A stretch of DNA of 64,000 nt from Melioribacteraceae bacterium (GTDB lineage: Bacteria > Bacteroidota > Ignavibacteria > Ignavibacteriales > Melioribacteraceae): the NCBI GenBank assembly GCA_027030245.1, contig JALVFE010000013.1:1-64000 (forward strand), written 5' to 3'. This document shows, piece by piece, positions 35,049-43,937 of the stretch (its first letter is position 1; every line of letters starts with the position of its first letter). The position numbers and the translations under genes were made by a program. Below the pieces are notes generated by a model, which worked only from the letters and a program-made list of their open reading frames with translations, did no database searches and was not told the DNA's origin.

Positions 35049-35904
35049 TTTGCAGAATAAAATTAAACAAAGTTTTCAGTCGGTGATGTCCGTTTTGAAA
35101 GTAATTTTACTTTCGAAGAAAAACGTAAAGCTGCCACACGCGAAAACCAACGAATGTATAATTCTTGCAAACGGACCTTCGCTTAGGAAAACCTTGAAAG
35201 AAAAACTCGATTTTATTACGAAAGGCGACAAGGAAATATTCGCAGTGAACTATTTTATCAATTCCCCGTTTTATGAAAAGATAAAAACGCAGTATTATGT
35301 TTTGAACGCACCGGAGTTTTGGATTGATACAACAACGGATATGCACAAACAAAAGCGAGCAAAACTGTTTGAAGATTTGAAAGCAAAAACGGATTGGGAT
35401 ATGAAAATTTTCGTCCCTTTCGATGCCGGGAAAACAAAGTTGTGGCAAAATCTTTTCGATTCGAATAAACATTTGAGCGTTGTTTATTACAATAAAACTC
35501 CGGTTGAAGGTCTGCAACGGATTAATAATTTTCTGTTTAAACATAACTTGGGAATGCCGCGTCCGTATAACGTTTTGGTTCCGACTATATTTCTTGCTTT
35601 GAACATGGGGTTTAAGACCATTTATTTATTCGGAGCGGATCATTCGTGGCACCAAGAAATAAAAGTGGATGAAAACAACAACGTTATGGTAAACCACGAA
35701 CACTTTTACGATAATTCCGCTCAAGTAAAACCGATGTATCATCTTGACGGAAAAGAATATTATATTCACGATATTTTCAGGAAACTTTACTTGGCGTTCA
35801 AAGGATATTTTGTTCTTAAAGATTATGCGGAAACTCTCGGTGCAAAAATTTTAAATGCAAGCGAAAAAAGTTATATTGATGCATTCGATAAAATTAAAGT
35901 GTGA
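35041..35904 (+). CDS. Rossmann-type protein resembling family 42/DUF115-like transferases
   Basis: The 287-residue protein has CIILANGPSLRK about 38 residues in and TIYLFGADHSWH in the C-terminal half. A glycine-rich xGxGPSL start and a conserved G-x-D-x(2)-W/H segment are shared by the sialyltransferase-like GT42 family and by the related DUF115/MptE group, which includes motility-associated glycosylation factors. The context, directly before the pseudaminic-acid genes, fits a nonulosonate transferase, but the match is from memory of motifs only. It overlaps the upstream glycosyltransferase gene and precedes pseB by 31 bases. Confidence 0.5.
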   Translation: MNDLQNKIKQSFQSVMSVLKVILLSKKNVKLPHAKTNECIILANGPSLRKTLKEKLDFITKGDKEIFAVNYFINSPFYEKIKTQYYVLNAPEFWIDTTTDMHKQKRAKLFEDLKAKTDWDMKIFVPFDAGKTKLWQNLFDSNKHLSVVYYNKTPVEGLQRINNFLFKHNLGMPRPYNVLVPTIFLALNMGFKTIYLFGADHSWHQEIKVDENNNVMVNHEHFYDNSAQVKPMYHLDGKEYYIHDIFRKLYLAFKGYFVLKDYAETLGAKILNASEKSYIDAFDKIKV

Positions 35905-35935
35905 TTCTTTTTAAAATTAATTTCGGTTTTTAATT

Positions 35936-36940
35936 ATGCTAAACGACAAAACAATACTTGTAACCGGCGGAACAGGCTCGTTCGGGAAAAAATTTATTTC
36001 CACGGTTCTCGAACGTTACACTCCGAAGAAGATTATTATTTACAGCAGGGATGAACTGAAACAATTTGAAATGCAGCAGTCCGGTAAATTTAAAAAAGAC
36101 GGAGTGCTGATGAGATATTTTATTGGCGATGTGCGTGATTTAGAAAGATTGAAAATGGCAATGTCTGGAGTCGATATTGTAATTCACGCCGCAGCGCTTA
36201 AGCAAGTTCCGGCTGCGGAATACAATCCTTTTGAAGCTGTTAAAACAAATATAATCGGCGGACAAAACGTAATCTCCGCATCGATGGAAGCAAACGTAAA
36301 AAAGGTTATCGCTCTGAGCACCGACAAAGCCGCCGCCCCGATAAATCTTTACGGCGCAACAAAGTTGGCGTCCGATAAACTGTTTATTGCGGCTAATAAT
36401 TATAAAGGTAAACGGGATATCAAATTTTCCGTTGTGCGTTACGGAAACGTAATGGGTAGCAGGGGTTCGGTGATTCCGTTTTTTATGAAGAAGAAAAAGG
36501 AAGGTGTTATTCCAATTACCGATGAAAGAATGACGCGTTTTAATATTACATTGCAAGAAGGCGTCGATTTTGTATTGAAATGTTTGGACAAAATGTGGGG
36601 CGGGGAATTGTTCGTTCCCAAAATTCCTTCTTACAGAATTATGGACGTAGCAAAAGCTGTTGCGCCCGATTGCAAAATAGAAATTGTAGGTATCCGCCCG
36701 GGAGAAAAAATTCACGAAGAAATGATTACCGAAACCGATGCAATTAATACAATCGAATTCGAGGATTATTATGTTATTCTGCCCGCTACAAAATTATGGG
36801 ACATCGAAAAATTCAGATTGGAAAGCAACGATAAACCCGGAAGGTTTTGCGAGCTCGATTTCCGCTACAGCAGCGGCACAAACGATAAATTCTTAACCGT
36901 TGAAGAATTGAGAAAATTAATTGAAGAAAATGTCGAATAA
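35936..36940 (+). CDS. pseB: UDP-GlcNAc 4,6-dehydratase (inverting), PseB
   Basis: The 334-residue short-chain dehydrogenase/reductase converts UDP-GlcNAc to a 4-keto-6-deoxy-L-sugar, the first step of pseudaminic acid synthesis. It has the NAD(P) motif TGGTGSFG (10-17), the STDKAAAP segment with D130/K131, and the catalytic YxxxK at Y139/K143 in NLYGATK. These features and the FlaA1-type length distinguish it from the longer FlmA/WbpM transmembrane dehydratases. It ends 11 bases inside the pseC gene. Confidence 0.92.
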   Translation: MLNDKTILVTGGTGSFGKKFISTVLERYTPKKIIIYSRDELKQFEMQQSGKFKKDGVLMRYFIGDVRDLERLKMAMSGVDIVIHAAALKQVPAAEYNPFEAVKTNIIGGQNVISASMEANVKKVIALSTDKAAAPINLYGATKLASDKLFIAANNYKGKRDIKFSVVRYGNVMGSRGSVIPFFMKKKKEGVIPITDERMTRFNITLQEGVDFVLKCLDKMWGGELFVPKIPSYRIMDVAKAVAPDCKIEIVGIRPGEKIHEEMITETDAINTIEFEDYYVILPATKLWDIEKFRLESNDKPGRFCELDFRYSSGTNDKFLTVEELRKLIEENVE

Positions 36941-38102
36941 AATTTACTCCTACGGAAAACAAAATATTGACGTTGCGGATATTGAAGCCGTTGTGGAAGT
37001 TCTTAAATCGGATTGGCTGACCCAAGGACCTGCGGTATCGAGATTTGAAGAAGCGCTTGCGGAAAAGTTCGGCGCAAAGTATGTCTCCGTTGTTAGCAAC
37101 GGAACGGCGGCTTTACATCTTACGGCTTTGGCGCTCGGCTGGCAACCTGGAGATGTTGTGCTTACAACTCCAATGACGTTTTTGGCAAGCGCAAATTGTA
37201 TTTTGTATGCCGGAGCAACTCCGGACTTTGTAGATATTGACGAATCCACCTACACTATTTCGCCTGAAAAATTAGAACAAAAATTAAAAGAATTACAAGC
37301 GGAAGGTAAAAACGTAAAAGCTGTTGTTGCGGTAGATTATGCCGGTCAACCTTGTGATTGGCAAAGATTAAGAGAGTTAGCCGATACTTACGGATTTCAA
37401 CTCGTTAACGATAATTGTCACGCGCTCGGCGCAGAATACCGGAATGATTTGCAGTATGCGGTAAAATATGCCGATGTAGTTGTGCAAAGTTTTCATCCCG
37501 TTAAACATATTACAACCGGGGAAGGTGGAGCTGTTCTTACAAACAACGGCGAAATTGATAAAAGCATTAAAATTTTAAGAACTCACGGAATGACTAAAGA
37601 CGAAAATATTCTGGAAAGCAACGACGGTCCGTGGTATTACGAAATGCACCGGTTGGGATTTAATTACAGAATTACCGATTTTCAGTGCGCTCTTGGTGTA
37701 ACGCAATTGAATAAACTCGATAGATTCGTTAAACGGAGAAGGGAAATTGCCGGATTCTACAACGAAACTTTCGGTGGCGACGAAAGATTTATAATTCCTT
37801 CGGTTGCTGCAAACGTTAAACATGCTTATCATTTGTATCCTTTGCAAATCAATTTCGATAACGTTAAAACCGACAAAAAAGAATTATTTGCAAAACTCCG
37901 TGAACGTAATATTTACGGGCAAGTTCATTATATTCCCGTTCATTTGCAACCGTATTACCGGAAAAAATTCGGATTCGGAAAAGGAGACTTTCCCGTTGCG
38001 GAAAAGTTTTACGAACGTGAAATATCTATACCGATGTATCCTTCGTTGACCGTTGAAGATTTATCATACATAACAAAAATGTTTAAGGAATTGGTGAGAT
38101 AA
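36930..38102 (+). CDS. pseC: Pseudaminic acid pathway aminotransferase, PseC
   Basis: This PLP-dependent aminotransferase of the DegT/DnrJ/EryC1 family aminates the C4-keto sugar made by PseB. It contains SNGTAALHLTALALGW, the LVNDNCHALGAE segment with the PLP-contacting aspartate, and the Schiff-base lysine in FHPVKHITTGEGG (K192 counting from the ATG at 36930). A TTG at 36921 is possible, but the ATG gives a tidy start and overlaps pseB by 11 bases. It is followed after 8 bases by pseF. Confidence 0.92.
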   Translation: MSNKIYSYGKQNIDVADIEAVVEVLKSDWLTQGPAVSRFEEALAEKFGAKYVSVVSNGTAALHLTALALGWQPGDVVLTTPMTFLASANCILYAGATPDFVDIDESTYTISPEKLEQKLKELQAEGKNVKAVVAVDYAGQPCDWQRLRELADTYGFQLVNDNCHALGAEYRNDLQYAVKYADVVVQSFHPVKHITTGEGGAVLTNNGEIDKSIKILRTHGMTKDENILESNDGPWYYEMHRLGFNYRITDFQCALGVTQLNKLDRFVKRRREIAGFYNETFGGDERFIIPSVAANVKHAYHLYPLQINFDNVKTDKKELFAKLRERNIYGQVHYIPVHLQPYYRKKFGFGKGDFPVAEKFYEREISIPMYPSLTVEDLSYITKMFKELVR

Positions 38103-38110
38103 AATTTACG

Positions 38111-38863
38111 ATGAAACAAAAACCATACATTGCTGTTATTGTTCAAGCGAGACGCGGTTCGAGCCGCCTTCCCGATAAAGTGTTAATGGATATCGAAGGA
38201 AAGACAATGCTGGGTTGGGTTATAAGCCGGCTGAAAAATTCCCGGTTGACAGACGATATAATTATTGCAACCACAACAAACGAAAATGACGATGCGATCG
38301 TCGAAGAAGCATTGAAATACGGCGTAAAATATTTCCGTGGCAGCGAAGACGACGTTCTCGACAGATATTACCAAACCGCAAAACATTTCAATGTGGAAAT
38401 TGTGGGAAGGATTACTTCCGATTGCCCGTTAATCGATCCGGCGCTGATTGATGAAGTTTTATCTTATTTTCTTGAGAATATCGACAAATACGATTTTTGC
38501 GCGAATACGTTAAAGAGAACATATCCGCGCGGAATCGGTTTTTCGTTCGTTAAATTTCCTGCGCTCGAAAAAGCTTGGAAAGAAGCCAAGCAGCCATACG
38601 AAAGGGTTCACGTTATGCCGTACATCCGTGAACATCCTAGAATATTTAAATTGTGCAGTTACGAAAAAGAAGGCGAACCTTTGGATAATCTTCGCTGGAC
38701 AGTCGATACCGAAGATGATTTGAAATTCGTTAGGGAAATTTTTAAACGTTTGAAAAATCCGGAAAAAGCGCCGTGGACGGAAATATTGCGTATAATTGAA
38801 AATGAACCGGAATTGATTAACATCAACAAACATGTTAAACAGAAAGAATTAAAAGATTTATAA
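38111..38863 (+). CDS. pseF: Cytidylyltransferase, PseF/SpsF-like
   Basis: The 250-residue enzyme has the signature of CTP-dependent nucleotidyltransferases, RRGSSRLPDK (about 14-23), followed by IVGRITSDCPLIDPALIDE, which carries the metal-binding aspartates. In pseudaminic-acid loci such proteins activate the sugar as CMP-Pse. The sequence also resembles the SpsF N-terminal domain, so another CMP-sugar is possible. It sits directly between pseC and pseG with short gaps of 8 and 15 bases. Confidence 0.85.
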   Translation: MKQKPYIAVIVQARRGSSRLPDKVLMDIEGKTMLGWVISRLKNSRLTDDIIIATTTNENDDAIVEEALKYGVKYFRGSEDDVLDRYYQTAKHFNVEIVGRITSDCPLIDPALIDEVLSYFLENIDKYDFCANTLKRTYPRGIGFSFVKFPALEKAWKEAKQPYERVHVMPYIREHPRIFKLCSYEKEGEPLDNLRWTVDTEDDLKFVREIFKRLKNPEKAPWTEILRIIENEPELININKHVKQKELKDL

Positions 38864-38878
38864 ACATAAAGCAATAAT

Positions 38879-39940
38879 TTGGAAAGCAAAAATAGATATT
38901 GCGCTTTTTTCAGAGTTGATGCAAATAAAATAATCGGTAGCGGGCATTTGGTGAGATGCCGCTTGCTTGCCGGTAAACTAAAATCGATGAACGTGAAATC
39001 CGTTTTCGTTTTCGAAGATATCCCGGAAGGATTTATTACACAACTGTCTGCGGAAAACTTTGATTTATATAAGCTAAAAAATACTTTGGATGAAACGAAT
39101 GAACTGATTTCGCTAGTGAAAAATTCCGGATGCGAAAAATCTATTATTATTACGGATAGCGATAAAAAATTATTTTATACGAAAGAGTTTCAGCTTAAAG
39201 TAAGGGAGAGCGGAATAAAATTAATGACCATAACTTTTTTTGCGGATGCTCATTTTTATTCGGATATAATTTTGAACCAAAACATTATGGCGCCGGAATT
39301 AACTTACTCTACCGAAAGTTACACGGAAAAGTTGCTGGGAACGGAATATGTGATTTTAGACCCGCGGTTTGCCAAACTACGGAATATTGCGAAACCCGTA
39401 TGGGCATTGAAGAAAAACGTTGTTCTTATCTCGTTCGGCGGTGCGGATAAACCTGACAGAACTTCACTTGTGTATGAATCTTTACAAGAATTCAAAGACA
39501 AGATTGATAAAATAATAATCGTTTTAGGTGCGCTTTATCAACACGAGAACAAAATAAGAAAGCTGGCTTCGGAAAGTTTAATTGAAACCGGAATTTATCA
39601 AAACACAAATGAAATGCCGCAATTAATGATTGAAGCAAAATATGCTTTTACTTCGGGCGGACTTACCGCTTGGGAATTAGCGGTAACAAGAACTTTGAAT
39701 ATCATTATTGCGGGATCGGAAAGGGAAACATTAACCGGCGAATATCTCGGTAAAAAAGGTTTTTCCTATTATCTCGGAAATGTAAACGATATAAAACCGG
39801 AAAATATTAAATATGCTTTTGAAGAAATACTAATTAATGAAGAAAAAAATAAAGCAATGGTAGAAAAATTAAATTCCGTTGTTAACGTAAACGGAATTGA
39901 AAAAGTAACGGACAAAATTTTGGAAATATTAGAACGATGA
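38879..39940 (+). CDS. pseG: UDP-sugar hydrolase of pseudaminic acid synthesis, PseG
   Basis: The 353-residue protein removes UDP from the diacetylated altrose derivative, yielding the precursor for PseI. It has the GT-B-like fold of PseG with the hallmark IGSGHLVRCRLLA, whose histidine (H23) matches the essential residue of the Campylobacter enzyme. The C-terminal half contains TSGGLTAWELAV, the UDP-binding region. The length is normal and there is no fused acetyltransferase domain. The start is TTG at 38879; the frame has a stop at 38867-38869 and no ATG between. It overlaps the next gene by 4 bases (ATGA). Confidence 0.88.
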   Translation: MESKNRYCAFFRVDANKIIGSGHLVRCRLLAGKLKSMNVKSVFVFEDIPEGFITQLSAENFDLYKLKNTLDETNELISLVKNSGCEKSIIITDSDKKLFYTKEFQLKVRESGIKLMTITFFADAHFYSDIILNQNIMAPELTYSTESYTEKLLGTEYVILDPRFAKLRNIAKPVWALKKNVVLISFGGADKPDRTSLVYESLQEFKDKIDKIIIVLGALYQHENKIRKLASESLIETGIYQNTNEMPQLMIEAKYAFTSGGLTAWELAVTRTLNIIIAGSERETLTGEYLGKKGFSYYLGNVNDIKPENIKYAFEEILINEEKNKAMVEKLNSVVNVNGIEKVTDKILEILER

Positions 39941-40872
39941 AGTTTAAAACTCACGAACTTATTGCCCGTATGAACGAAATACTTTCCGGTAAAGAAAAAG
40001 AATTTTATACGGATGATAAAAGTATTCCGCCGGTTTTTATTGCGGGTGCACCGCGTTCCGGTACAACACTGCTTTATCAAATTCTTGTTTCCGCTTTCGA
40101 TATCGGTTACATCGATAACATTTCCGCAAAGTTTTGGGAAGCCCCGGTTTTCGGTCTGGTTTTAAGCAACGAGATTTTTCCTTTCGGTGAAAGGGTTTTA
40201 ACCGATTACCGTTCGGAATACGGCTTTACGAAAGAACCAACCGGGCCGCACGAGTTCGGGTATTTTTGGAAACGTTGGTTCAAGTATTCCAATACTCACG
40301 AATTGGATGAAGATAAATTAAATCAAATCGATTCGGATAAACTGACAAAGGTAATTTATTCGATGAATTCGGTTTTGAACAAACCTGTTGCGTTCAAAAA
40401 TGCGGTTGCCGTTTCTTTGCAAATTAAATATTTGGCGGAAACATTTCCCGAAGCGGTTATTTTATCGATTGAAAGAAATCCACTGTATAATGCTCAATCG
40501 ATATTGGAAGCAAGAATTAAAAGCGGTAATCCGGAAGAATGGTTTTCCGCTAAACCGAAAGAGTATGAAACTCTGAAAAGCAAAAGCATTTATGAACAAG
40601 TCGTAGGACAAGTTTACTATTGTAACGAAAGGATAAGTGAAACCAAAACCGTAATTTTACATTCGGAAAATCCGCAAAGACTTGTGGAAATTAAATACGA
40701 AGAACTTTGTGAAAACCCGGATAAAGTCGTTGATTTGATTGCCGAAAAACTTTCGGAAATCGGTGTAAAAAGAAAAAACACTCAATTTAAAAAATTTAAT
40801 TCAACAAATAATATAAGACTTAAAAAAGAAGTTTTCGAAAAACTGGAAATAGAGTATAATAAATATTATTGA
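39937..40872 (+). CDS. Sulfotransferase family protein
   Basis: The 311-residue protein carries the PAPS-binding loop APRSGTT (38-44), the 5'-phosphosulfate motif of sulfotransferases, and later VILSIERNPLYNAQSI, matching the 3'-phosphate-binding strand. Such enzymes transfer sulfate to a sugar or protein. Its ATG overlaps the pseG stop and it is followed by a WbqC-family gene after one base, so it is part of the same operon. It may sulfate the glycan made here. An acetyltransferase-like role in place of PseH is not supported by sequence. Confidence 0.85.
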   Translation: MKFKTHELIARMNEILSGKEKEFYTDDKSIPPVFIAGAPRSGTTLLYQILVSAFDIGYIDNISAKFWEAPVFGLVLSNEIFPFGERVLTDYRSEYGFTKEPTGPHEFGYFWKRWFKYSNTHELDEDKLNQIDSDKLTKVIYSMNSVLNKPVAFKNAVAVSLQIKYLAETFPEAVILSIERNPLYNAQSILEARIKSGNPEEWFSAKPKEYETLKSKSIYEQVVGQVYYCNERISETKTVILHSENPQRLVEIKYEELCENPDKVVDLIAEKLSEIGVKRKNTQFKKFNSTNNIRLKKEVFEKLEIEYNKYY

Positions 40873-40873
40873 T

Positions 40874-41632
40874 ATGAAAGCAGCGATAATGCAACCGACA
40901 TATTTGCCTTGGATTGGTTACTTCGATATGATCGATCAAGTAGATACGTTTGTTTTTTTGGATGATGTTCAACTTGTAAAAAGAAGTTGGGGAGTGCGTA
41001 ACAGAATTAAAACGCCGCAAGGGGAACTGATGCTGACGGTACCCGTGAGAAAAACAAAATCGCGCGAAGAAACATTTTACTCGAATGCAAAAATAAATTA
41101 CGAAGAAAAGTGGACGGAAAAACACTTGGAATCGATAAAAAGAGCATATTCCAAATCAAGTAATTTTTCGGAGTTTTTTCCTGTTATCGAAAAACTGCTT
41201 TCCGCAAAATACGATACCGTTGCCGGATTGAATATTTCAATTATTAAAACATTCGCCGGTTTACTCGGATTGAACACTAAATTCTTACGTTCTTCGGATT
41301 TGAGCGGAATAGAAGGAGCAAAAGATGAAAGATTGGTATCGATATGCAAAAAGATAAACGCCGGTTATTATTTATCGGCACGGGGAAGCGCGGAATATAT
41401 AGAGCGGAATAACCCGGGCGGAGCTTTTTCTAAAAACGGAATTGAACTTTACTATCACAATTACGTTCATCCGATATACAAGCAATTGTCCGGTAATTTT
41501 ATTCCTTTTATGTCTGTAATAGATTTAATTTTTAACGAAGGATTGGAAAACAGTTTGGAGATTATTAGGTCGGGAAGAAGGGAACCTGTGCACTTTAAAA
41601 ACATTAAAAACTTTGTGAGTGAATCACAATGA
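40874..41632 (+). CDS. WbqC-family protein
   Basis: The 252-residue protein begins KAAIMQPTYLPWIGYFDMI and continues with DTFVFLDDVQLVKRSWGVRNRI, the signature of the WbqC family. Members occur in O-antigen and glycan loci, have no established activity and resemble small-molecule transferases in overall pattern. The catalytic residues are unknown. It lies between the sulfotransferase and pseI genes, overlapping pseI by 4 bases (ATGA), which ties it to nonulosonate synthesis or use. Confidence 0.85.
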   Translation: MKAAIMQPTYLPWIGYFDMIDQVDTFVFLDDVQLVKRSWGVRNRIKTPQGELMLTVPVRKTKSREETFYSNAKINYEEKWTEKHLESIKRAYSKSSNFSEFFPVIEKLLSAKYDTVAGLNISIIKTFAGLLGLNTKFLRSSDLSGIEGAKDERLVSICKKINAGYYLSARGSAEYIERNNPGGAFSKNGIELYYHNYVHPIYKQLSGNFIPFMSVIDLIFNEGLENSLEIIRSGRREPVHFKNIKNFVSESQ

Positions 41633-42672
41633 GAATAGGAAACAAAGAAATCGGGAAAGGCAATCCTGTCTTTATAATTGCAGAATTATCCGCTAATCAC
41701 AATCAAGATTACAAGTTGGCGGTCGATACGATTCATGCAATGAAAGAAGCCGGAGCCGATGCGGTAAAATTGCAAACATATGCGCCGGATACAATAACAA
41801 TCGATAGTCGCGACGATTTATTTTTGAAAAAAGACGGCTTATGGAAAGGGAAAACTTTATATGAATTATATCAAACCGCTTATACACCATGGGAATGGCA
41901 ACCCAAGCTGAAAGAGCTATCCGAAAAATTGGGAATGATATGTTTTTCTTCGCCTTTCGATAAAACCGCAGTTGACTTTCTCGAAGAGATGGGAGTACCC
42001 GCATATAAAATTGCTTCGTTCGAAATTGTTGATATTCCGCTGATTGAATATGTAGCATCGAAAAAGAAGCCGGTGATTATTTCCACGGGTGTAGCCGGTT
42101 TGGAAGATATAGAACTCGCAATTGAAACTTGTAAAAATGCCGGAAACGAAGATATAGCCTTACTGAAATGCACTTCTTCATATCCCGCGCCTTACGAAGA
42201 GATGAACTTGAGAACAATTCCGTATCTGGCGGAGAAATTCGGTTTGCCTGTTGGTTTGTCCGATCATTCTTTGGGGATTTCCGTCCCCGTTGCTTCTGTT
42301 GCTTTGGGCGCTGTCATAATCGAAAAACATTTTATTCTCGATAAAAAAATAAATTCCCCCGATGCCGCTTTCTCGCTCGACCCGCAAGAGTTCAAAGAAA
42401 TGGTAACTGCGGTAAGGCAAGTTGAAAAAGCTTTGGGTAAAGAAGAATATGTTTTTACCGGACAAATGAAAAAATCGAGACAAAACGCACGTTCGCTTTT
42501 TGTGGTAAAGGATATTAAGAAAGGCGAAAAATTCACCGGAGAAAATATCCGTTCAATTCGACCCGGCGCGGGTTTGCACCCGAAGTATTATAATGAAATA
42601 CTCGGTAAAATTGCCGCTGAAGATATTAAAAAAGGAACACCGCTAAAATGGGAAATGGTGTCCCGCTATTAA
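41629..42672 (+). CDS. pseI: Pseudaminic acid synthase, PseI (NeuB family)
   Basis: The 347-residue enzyme condenses the 6-deoxy diacetamido sugar with phosphoenolpyruvate to give pseudaminic acid. It has the NeuB TIM barrel (FIIAELSANHNQDYKLA, GADAVKLQTYAPDTIT, GLSDHSLG, IEKHFILDK) and a C-terminal SAF/antifreeze-like domain (about 285-345; SLFVVKDIKKGEKFTGENI). NHNQD and the LKLQTY-type segment match PseI more than NeuB. It is the last gene of the locus and meets the convergent M24 peptidase gene after 2 bases. Confidence 0.9.
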   Translation: MRIGNKEIGKGNPVFIIAELSANHNQDYKLAVDTIHAMKEAGADAVKLQTYAPDTITIDSRDDLFLKKDGLWKGKTLYELYQTAYTPWEWQPKLKELSEKLGMICFSSPFDKTAVDFLEEMGVPAYKIASFEIVDIPLIEYVASKKKPVIISTGVAGLEDIELAIETCKNAGNEDIALLKCTSSYPAPYEEMNLRTIPYLAEKFGLPVGLSDHSLGISVPVASVALGAVIIEKHFILDKKINSPDAAFSLDPQEFKEMVTAVRQVEKALGKEEYVFTGQMKKSRQNARSLFVVKDIKKGEKFTGENIRSIRPGAGLHPKYYNEILGKIAAEDIKKGTPLKWEMVSRY

Positions 42673-42674
42673 TT

Positions 42675-43865
42675 TTATTTAATCAAATAAATTTCGGTTT
42701 GAGGCGGGGATAAAAATTCAACTCCGTCTTCCTTAACCCAAACAATTTCTTCTATTGTTGCAATTCCGTATCCGGGAATTGTAAGTCGCGGTTCTATGGT
42801 AAAAACATTTCCCGCTTCAATCGGGATATAAGGCAAATTACCGTAACGTTCCCATCGGGGTCCGAGCAGTGCACCGCCGTCGTGTGCAACGCGCCCCACT
42901 TGATGACCGAGCCCGTGCGGGTATTCTTCGTAACCGTTTTCTACGATGTAATCGCGTGCAATCTTGTCTATTTCCCATCCGGCTTTTCCGGGTCGTATTG
43001 CTTCGGCTGCCATTTGAATCGAATCCCTTATTACGTTAAAGCCTTTCAATACTTCTTCCGGAGCGTTATCCTCGCCTTCGCGCAAAACGTACCAAGTTCT
43101 TTGTAAATCGGAACAATAGCCGTTATACTTAATTCCGAAATCCATATTGATTACGTGTCCCCGTTGAATCTTTCTGTCTGTTGGTCCGGAGTGAGCGCCG
43201 GCTGTATCGGGTCCGGTGAAAACCGCCGGGCAATGTTCTTCATCCCACGCAAATTCAAATCCTTTTTCTTTCACGATTCCGCGAACAAATTCCGCAACGT
43301 CCTTTTCGCTTTTACCCGGTTCGATGAAATCCGTAACTTGATCGAAAATTATTAGTGTTTCGTCAATTGCTTTTTTAATCAAATCCACTTCCGTTTGCGA
43401 TTTTCTTCCCCTTAACGCCGCAACAATTTCTTCCGATGAGATTAAACGGAATTTGTACGGCGTATTTTCCAGAATATCAATCAGTTCAAGGTAAACCCCG
43501 TGCGTTAATCCGTCTGCAAGACTCGAATTTCTCGAATAGTTAATCGCTATTTTTTCGGGATCGATTTCTTCTAAAGTTTTAATTAAATCATTTTTAACGG
43601 ATTTTAAGTAGGGAATGATTTTCTTAAACGTTCCCACGGTTTTCATATTGGCTTCTTCCAAAGAACCGATAATGGCAATGGTTTCGCCGGTTTTTGTGAT
43701 TATAAAAGCGGAATGCCATGTAGCGCCGGTTCCAACTATCATATCCATCATCGGATCTTTTATGTTTCCGGTTTCGCGGACGAAGGTAAGCCACATGTCG
43801 ATGTTTTTTTCGTTCAATATTTCTACTGCTTGTTGCTGTTTTTCCAGAATCATTTGTTTTGACAT
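42675..43865 (-). CDS. M24-family metallopeptidase (Xaa-Pro peptidase-like)
   Basis: The 396-residue protein has an N-terminal creatinase-like domain (about 1-165) and a C-terminal pita-bread peptidase domain. The metal ligands are visible in order: NMDFGIKYNGYCSDLQRT (two aspartates), HGLGHQVG (histidine), FTIEPRL (glutamate) and ATIEEIVWV (glutamate). These enzymes remove N-terminal residues, often before proline. There is no signal peptide, so it is cytoplasmic. The gene is a probable single transcription unit convergent with pseI. Confidence 0.9.
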   Translation of the reverse strand: MSKQMILEKQQQAVEILNEKNIDMWLTFVRETGNIKDPMMDMIVGTGATWHSAFIITKTGETIAIIGSLEEANMKTVGTFKKIIPYLKSVKNDLIKTLEEIDPEKIAINYSRNSSLADGLTHGVYLELIDILENTPYKFRLISSEEIVAALRGRKSQTEVDLIKKAIDETLIIFDQVTDFIEPGKSEKDVAEFVRGIVKEKGFEFAWDEEHCPAVFTGPDTAGAHSGPTDRKIQRGHVINMDFGIKYNGYCSDLQRTWYVLREGEDNAPEEVLKGFNVIRDSIQMAAEAIRPGKAGWEIDKIARDYIVENGYEEYPHGLGHQVGRVAHDGGALLGPRWERYGNLPYIPIEAGNVFTIEPRLTIPGYGIATIEEIVWVKEDGVEFLSPPQTEIYLIK

Positions 43866-43937
43866 TTGCGGACTCCAATTGTTAAAATTTACTTTTCAAT
43901 ATAAAAATACTAAACGACCTATTGAAATATTTTGTTA

